DNA of 64,000 bases from an uncultured Collinsella sp. (GTDB taxonomy: Bacteria; Actinomycetota; Coriobacteriia; Coriobacteriales; Coriobacteriaceae), in assembly GCA_959018755.1 (NCBI GenBank), contig CAUEMA010000008.1, forward strand, positions 1 to 64,000. The letters are read 5' to 3'. Position 1 is the first letter of the stretch; the number at the start of each line of letters is the position of its first letter. This document shows, piece after piece, positions 60,353 to 64,000 of this stretch. Made by a program: the position numbers and the translations under genes. The notes under the pieces are model-generated. The model was not told the DNA's origin. It made no database searches and was given only the letters and a program-made list of their open reading frames with translations.

Positions 60353-61435
60353 CTAGAGCGTGTGACCGTAGGTGTTGGCAGCCTTTATGGCGGCGACGAA
60401 CTTTTCGTCGGTGAAGGGCTCGGGGTTTCCCTGCTTCCACTCGTTGGTGGCGTGTGCGTACTCGCACAGGGCAGGGATATCGGCCTCGGAAAGCCCGACC
60501 TGCTCAAGCGTCACGGGTAGCCCCATTTGCTTGTTAAAGGCGGCGTAGCGCTCAAGGTTCTCGGTATCGCCCGTATAGGCAAACAGCACCAGCACGCCCA
60601 AGCTCACGACCTCGCCGTGTAGGTAGGAGCCCTTGCGCGGAATGCTGCACGTGGCGTTGTAGAACGCATGCGCCACGCTCGAGTTGTAGTAGTAATCGTT
60701 TTGGTTGGTCAGGTTGGAAACGTAGCCAGTGTTGACCACGATATCGAGCGCGATTTGCTTGACGGCTTCGGTCGATTGGTCCTGGCGTACGTCCTCAAGA
60801 CCCTGCACGCCGTAGGTAAACAGCGGCTCGGAGCAGGTGTGCGCGAGTGCCAGGCCAAGTCCGGCGGTGTGCTCCAGGTTGCCGGCGCTCGTGGCGTACT
60901 CGACCTCGGGCTGCTTGGACAGGGCATCGCCCACGCCGGCCCAGAAGTACTCCGCCGGAGCCTCGGCGATGATCTTGGGATTGATGAAGATGTGCGCGGG
61001 ACGGTTAGGGTACGAATAGCCCTCGAGCGAGCCGTCGTCGTTGTAGACAACGGCAATGGCGGTCGCGGCCGAGCAGTTGGAGCAGATCGTCGGCACCGTA
61101 AAGACGATCTTCTTGAGCTCGATGGCTGCGGTCTTGACGGTGTCGAGCGCCTTTCCGCCGCCACAGGCGATGAGCACGTCTGCTTCTTGGCAGGCCGGGG
61201 AGTTCACAACCTTGGCGATATTGGTGCGCGTGCTGTTGGTGCCGTAGACGCGCGTCTCCAGGACCTCTACATCGGTGCCCTCAAGTGCCGCCTCGATGCC
61301 CGGCAGCGCTGCAGCCAGGGCTCGCTTGCCGCCGATGATGGCAACTTTGGTCGCTCCGTATTCGGTCAGCGCGGCGGGCAGCTCGTCAAAGCAGTCCTCG
61401 CCGACGGTATAGTCGCTCATTCCAATCGTGCGCAT
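60353..61435 (-). CDS. GldA-type metal-dependent alcohol/glycerol dehydrogenase
   Basis: 360 residues on the minus strand, ATG 61435 behind AAGAAGG. The NAD loop is IACGGGKALDTVK, and the three metal ligands of the GldA family appear in order: Asp in GVGDALSK, His in VAHAFYNA and His in YLHGEVVSLG. Oxidises glycerol or another small polyol, or acts on glycerol-1-phosphate-like substrates; specificity cannot be settled. Monocistronic, divergent from ileS. Confidence 0.85.
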   Translation of the reverse strand: MRTIGMSDYTVGEDCFDELPAALTEYGATKVAIIGGKRALAAALPGIEAALEGTDVEVLETRVYGTNSTRTNIAKVVNSPACQEADVLIACGGGKALDTVKTAAIELKKIVFTVPTICSNCSAATAIAVVYNDDGSLEGYSYPNRPAHIFINPKIIAEAPAEYFWAGVGDALSKQPEVEYATSAGNLEHTAGLGLALAHTCSEPLFTYGVQGLEDVRQDQSTEAVKQIALDIVVNTGYVSNLTNQNDYYYNSSVAHAFYNATCSIPRKGSYLHGEVVSLGVLVLFAYTGDTENLERYAAFNKQMGLPVTLEQVGLSEADIPALCEYAHATNEWKQGNPEPFTDEKFVAAIKAANTYGHTL

Positions 61436-61540
61436 AGCAACCTTCTTTCGTTCGATAGAGTGCTTTCAGGTATTTTGCTCCAAGAGAAGGGCTGTAATAG
61501 CGACAAATTTCGAACGTATAAAACCAGTGTTAAGGGTTTT

Positions 61541-61568
61541 TTGCCGGCGTGGAACGTGCTAGCATACT
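61541..61568 (+). promoter_or_regulatory. Promoter of the ileS leader
   Basis: TTGCCG (61541-61546) and CATACT (61563-61568), spacer 16, would start transcription at about 61575, just where the T-box leader begins. Confidence 0.55.
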
Positions 61569-61579
61569 CCGCATAAGCG

Positions 61580-61880
61580 TTGATGGGGACGAGTAGTCGG
61601 CCATTCGCATGCCACAGAGAGCGGGGAGCGCTGAGAACCCGTGCATGCGACCGATGAAAATCACCCCGGAGCTGCGGTCCCAACGGACGCGCCGCATGGG
61701 CACGTCTTAGTAGATATCGCCGAGATGGTCGTCGATACAGGCCAGCCGAGTAACGGATGCGAGCGCGCGATTACGCGGGCGAGGGCATCTAAGCTGGGTG
61801 GTTAAGCGAAGAGCTTTTGCGGGCGTACGGTCCGTTTTGTGGCGCTTCGTCCCAGCTTGTTGGGACGGGCGCTTTTTTGG
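61580..61880 (+). ncRNA. Isoleucine T-box riboswitch (ileS leader)
   Basis: Stem I begins GGGGACGAGTAGT (61585-61597) and includes AGAGAGCGGGGAGCG and the typical CCGGAGCTGC (61666-61675). The specifier loop reads GAAA-ATC-A: ATC (Ile) at 61660-61662 followed by the conserved purine. The T-box segment AAGCTGGGTGGTTAAGCG (61791-61808) contains TGGT, matching the ACCA end of tRNA-Ile. AAGCTGGG can pair with CCCAGCTT (61851-61858) as antiterminator, competing with the terminator stem GTCCCA/TGGGAC plus GCGC/GCGC that ends in six T (61873-61878). Uncharged tRNA-Ile would therefore raise ileS expression by antitermination. The gap 61436-61579 holds only promoter sequence. Confidence 0.85.
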
Positions 61881-61921
61881 TGCCCAACGGGCGTGCGCGC
61901 CCACGACATGAAAGGGGTACC

Positions 61922-64000
61922 GTGGCAAACGAGTACAATCAGACGATGAATCTGCCCAAGACCGGTTTTCCCATGCGTGCCGGTCTTTCCAAGTCCGAGC
62001 CCAAGCGACTCAAGGACTGGCAGGACAACAAGGTCTACGAGCAGGTTCTGAAGAAGAACGAGGGTCACAAGAAGTTCGTGCTGCACGACGGCCCTCCGTA
62101 CGCCAACGGCCCGATCCACATCGGCCATGCCATGAACAAGATCTCCAAGGACATGATCAACCGCTACTGGATGATGCAGGGCTATGAGGTTCCCTATGTC
62201 CCCGGTTGGGACTGCCACGGTCAGCCGATTGAGCACAAGGTCGAGGAGAAGCTCGGCACCGAGAAGTTCAACCAGACCTCCACGGCTAAGATCCGCGAGC
62301 TTTGCAATAAGTTCGCTGTCGAGAACATCGAGCTGCAGAAGGCCGGCTTCCGTCGCCTGGGCGTGCTCGGCGACTGGGATAACCCCTACCTGACGCTCTA
62401 TCACCAGCATGACGCTGCCGACATCGAGGTCTTCAAGGCCATGTTCGATAAGGGTATGATCTATCGCGGTCACAAGCCCGTCCATTGGTGCAAGCACTGC
62501 CACACCGCACTCGCTGAGGCCGAGATTGAGTACTCCGACGAGACGAGCCCGTCCATCTTCGTGCGCTTTGAGATGACCTCCAAGCCCGCAGGCCTCGAGA
62601 ACTTCGACGGCCCGGTCGACTTTATCATCTGGACGACCACGCCGTGGACCATCCCCTCCGACCAGGCAGTTTCTCTCAAGCCCGGCGCCGCCTATGTCGC
62701 CGTTGAGCACGAGGGTCGTGCCGAGGTCATGCTCGAGGACCTGGCTCCCAAGTGCTGCGAGGAGTTTGGTTGGGAGTACACCCCGGTTATGGTCGACGGT
62801 AAGCCCTATGTGGTTCCCGCCGAGACCTTCCACCACATCCACTACAAGCAGCCGATCTTTGATGGTGTTGAGGGCGTGGCGCTGCTGGCCGATTACGTCG
62901 GTGTCGATGACGGTACCGGTATCGTCCACAACTCGCCCGGTCACGGCGTCGACGACTACTTCGCCTGCCTCAAGGAGGGCATCACCGACATTTGCATGCC
63001 GGTCGATGACGACGGCAAGTTCTACACCGGCGAGGAGTTTGGCACCGGCGGCCCCTTCAGCGGCATGGATACCGACGAGGCCAACCCGCACATCATCGAG
63101 TTCCTGCGCGAGCGCGGCACCCTGGTCCTCGAGAAGAAGATCACGCACAGCTATCCGCACTGCTGGCGCTGCAAGCACCCGGTGCTCTTCCGTGCTACCG
63201 ACCAGTGGTTTGTCTCGATGGACAAGACCGGCTTGCGCGAGCAGGCTGGCAAAGAGGTCCGCGAGAACGTTAAGTGGTATCCGGCCCACGCGGCCAACCG
63301 CATCGGCGCCATGGTCGAGCAGCGTCCCGACTGGTGCATCAGCCGTCAGCGCAACTGGGGCGTGCCTATCCCCAGCTACACTTGCGCCGACTGCGGTGAG
63401 AAGGTCATGAACGACGCCACGCTCGACGCCGTCATCAAGCTCTTCCACGAGAAGGGCTCCGACGCCTGGTTCATCGACGCTCCCGAGAGCTACCTGGGCG
63501 AGGCCTGCGTCTGCCCCAAGTGCGGCGGCCATCACCTCAAGGCCGATAAGGACATCCTCGACGTGTGGTGGGATTCCGGCGTCTCTTGGAAGGCCGTCTG
63601 CGAGTACCGTCCCGAGCTGGAGTATCCGGCTGATGTGTACCTCGAGGGCTCCGACCAGCACCGCGGTTGGTTCCAAAGCTCGCTGCTCACCTCGGTGGGC
63701 GCCAACGGCCACGCTCCGTACAAGGCGGTTGTCTCGCAGGGCTTCACCCTCGACGGCCAGGGCCGTAAGATGTCCAAGTCGCTCGGCAACGTCATCGACC
63801 CCAATAAGGTCTGCGACGAGATGGGCGCTGACATCATCCGTCTGTGGGTTGCATCCGTCGATACCAGCTCCGACGTGTCCATCGACCACGAGATCCTTGC
63901 TCGTACGTCCGATGCCTACCGTCGTTTCCGCAACACGCTGCGCTTCCTGCTCTCCGAGCTCGAGGGTCAGTTTGAGCCCGAGACCGACGGCGTCGCCTTT
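61922..64000 (+). CDS. ileS: Isoleucyl-tRNA synthetase (3' end beyond the window)
   Basis: Starts at GTG 61922 behind AAAGGGG (61911-61917) and stays open for 693 codons to the window edge, so the last quarter is missing. HIGH motif HIGHAMNK in GPPYANGPIHIGH, the WDCHGQPIEHKVEE segment of IleRS, the CP1 editing domain (WTTTPWTIPSDQA, DGTGIVHNSPGHG), WDSGVSWKA and the KMSKS loop GRKMSKSLGNV are all visible. Controlled by the T-box just upstream. Confidence 0.95.
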   Translation, partial: MANEYNQTMNLPKTGFPMRAGLSKSEPKRLKDWQDNKVYEQVLKKNEGHKKFVLHDGPPYANGPIHIGHAMNKISKDMINRYWMMQGYEVPYVPGWDCHGQPIEHKVEEKLGTEKFNQTSTAKIRELCNKFAVENIELQKAGFRRLGVLGDWDNPYLTLYHQHDAADIEVFKAMFDKGMIYRGHKPVHWCKHCHTALAEAEIEYSDETSPSIFVRFEMTSKPAGLENFDGPVDFIIWTTTPWTIPSDQAVSLKPGAAYVAVEHEGRAEVMLEDLAPKCCEEFGWEYTPVMVDGKPYVVPAETFHHIHYKQPIFDGVEGVALLADYVGVDDGTGIVHNSPGHGVDDYFACLKEGITDICMPVDDDGKFYTGEEFGTGGPFSGMDTDEANPHIIEFLRERGTLVLEKKITHSYPHCWRCKHPVLFRATDQWFVSMDKTGLREQAGKEVRENVKWYPAHAANRIGAMVEQRPDWCISRQRNWGVPIPSYTCADCGEKVMNDATLDAVIKLFHEKGSDAWFIDAPESYLGEACVCPKCGGHHLKADKDILDVWWDSGVSWKAVCEYRPELEYPADVYLEGSDQHRGWFQSSLLTSVGANGHAPYKAVVSQGFTLDGQGRKMSKSLGNVIDPNKVCDEMGADIIRLWVASVDTSSDVSIDHEILARTSDAYRRFRNTLRFLLSELEGQFEPETDGVAF

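Noticed and set aside
61802..63889. Minus-strand open frame opposite ileS (695 codons)
   Set aside because: The plus strand carries an unmistakable IleRS with HIGH and KMSKS motifs that is still open at the window edge; the minus frame has no family features.

Overview
The window is a high-GC chromosomal segment from a Gram-positive actinobacterium, most likely a Collinsella-type member of the Coriobacteriia. This rests on the housekeeping gene order (rimP-nusA-infB-rbfA-nrnA-truB-ribF-dnaG-rpoD; recG-rsmD-coaD-sepIVA-like-DUF177-rpmF-plsX-acpP-rnc-smc-ftsY-ffh), frequent GTG/TTG starts with strong Shine-Dalgarno sequences, an ileS T-box leader, and a Gram-positive type Pel polysaccharide operon without outer-membrane genes. 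Genus assignment is inference; no 16S rRNA gene is present.

Layout. 1-2.5 kb is an accessory patch: a frame-broken IS256-like transposase relic, then an AT-richer two-gene unit (ABC/AAA15-type ATPase plus a small TOPRIM/RloB-like protein) that resembles two-gene anti-phage modules such as RloAB or PARIS, then a ~120-bp element with terminal inverted repeats. 2.6-13.7 kb is one tightly overlapping eight-gene operon for a Pel-like exopolysaccharide: PelD (with an extra SDR-like N-terminal domain and a preserved c-di-GMP I-site), PelE-like, a DUF2194 deacetylase-like protein, PelF, PelG, then a CotH-kinase lipoprotein, a VTC polyphosphate-polymerase domain protein and a DUF4956 membrane protein. 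14.0-18.2 kb is a sucrose regulon (LacI-type repressor, PTS EIIBC, GH32 hydrolase) with three matching operators. 18.3-24.3 kb holds a degenerate Cys/Met-metabolism PLP protein, a ModE-like regulator, guaB and leuS (with a large hairpin leader).

25.3-36.9 kb is the translation/transcription core cluster ending in dnaG and rpoD; two identical tRNA-Asn genes follow. 37.4-52.3 kb is a second core cluster: Asp23, FakA-like kinase, recG, rsmD, coaD, SepIVA-like, DUF177, rpmF, plsX, acpP, rnc, smc, ftsY, ffh. 52.4-64.0 kb has a DUF134-NifX fusion regulator, thyA-folA, an rRNA methyltransferase, a MATE exporter, cobO, ftsH, a DUF523 protein, a GldA-type dehydrogenase and a T-box-controlled ileS that runs off the window end.

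The most interesting items are the pel operon with its CotH/VTC/DUF4956 tail, the ATPase/TOPRIM-like putative defence pair, the DUF134-NifX metalloregulator with paired operators, and long inverted repeats that fill the gaps between convergent genes. Many starts below differ from the longest open frame because a clear ribosome binding site selects an internal start. All functions are read from motifs and context; no database search was possible.
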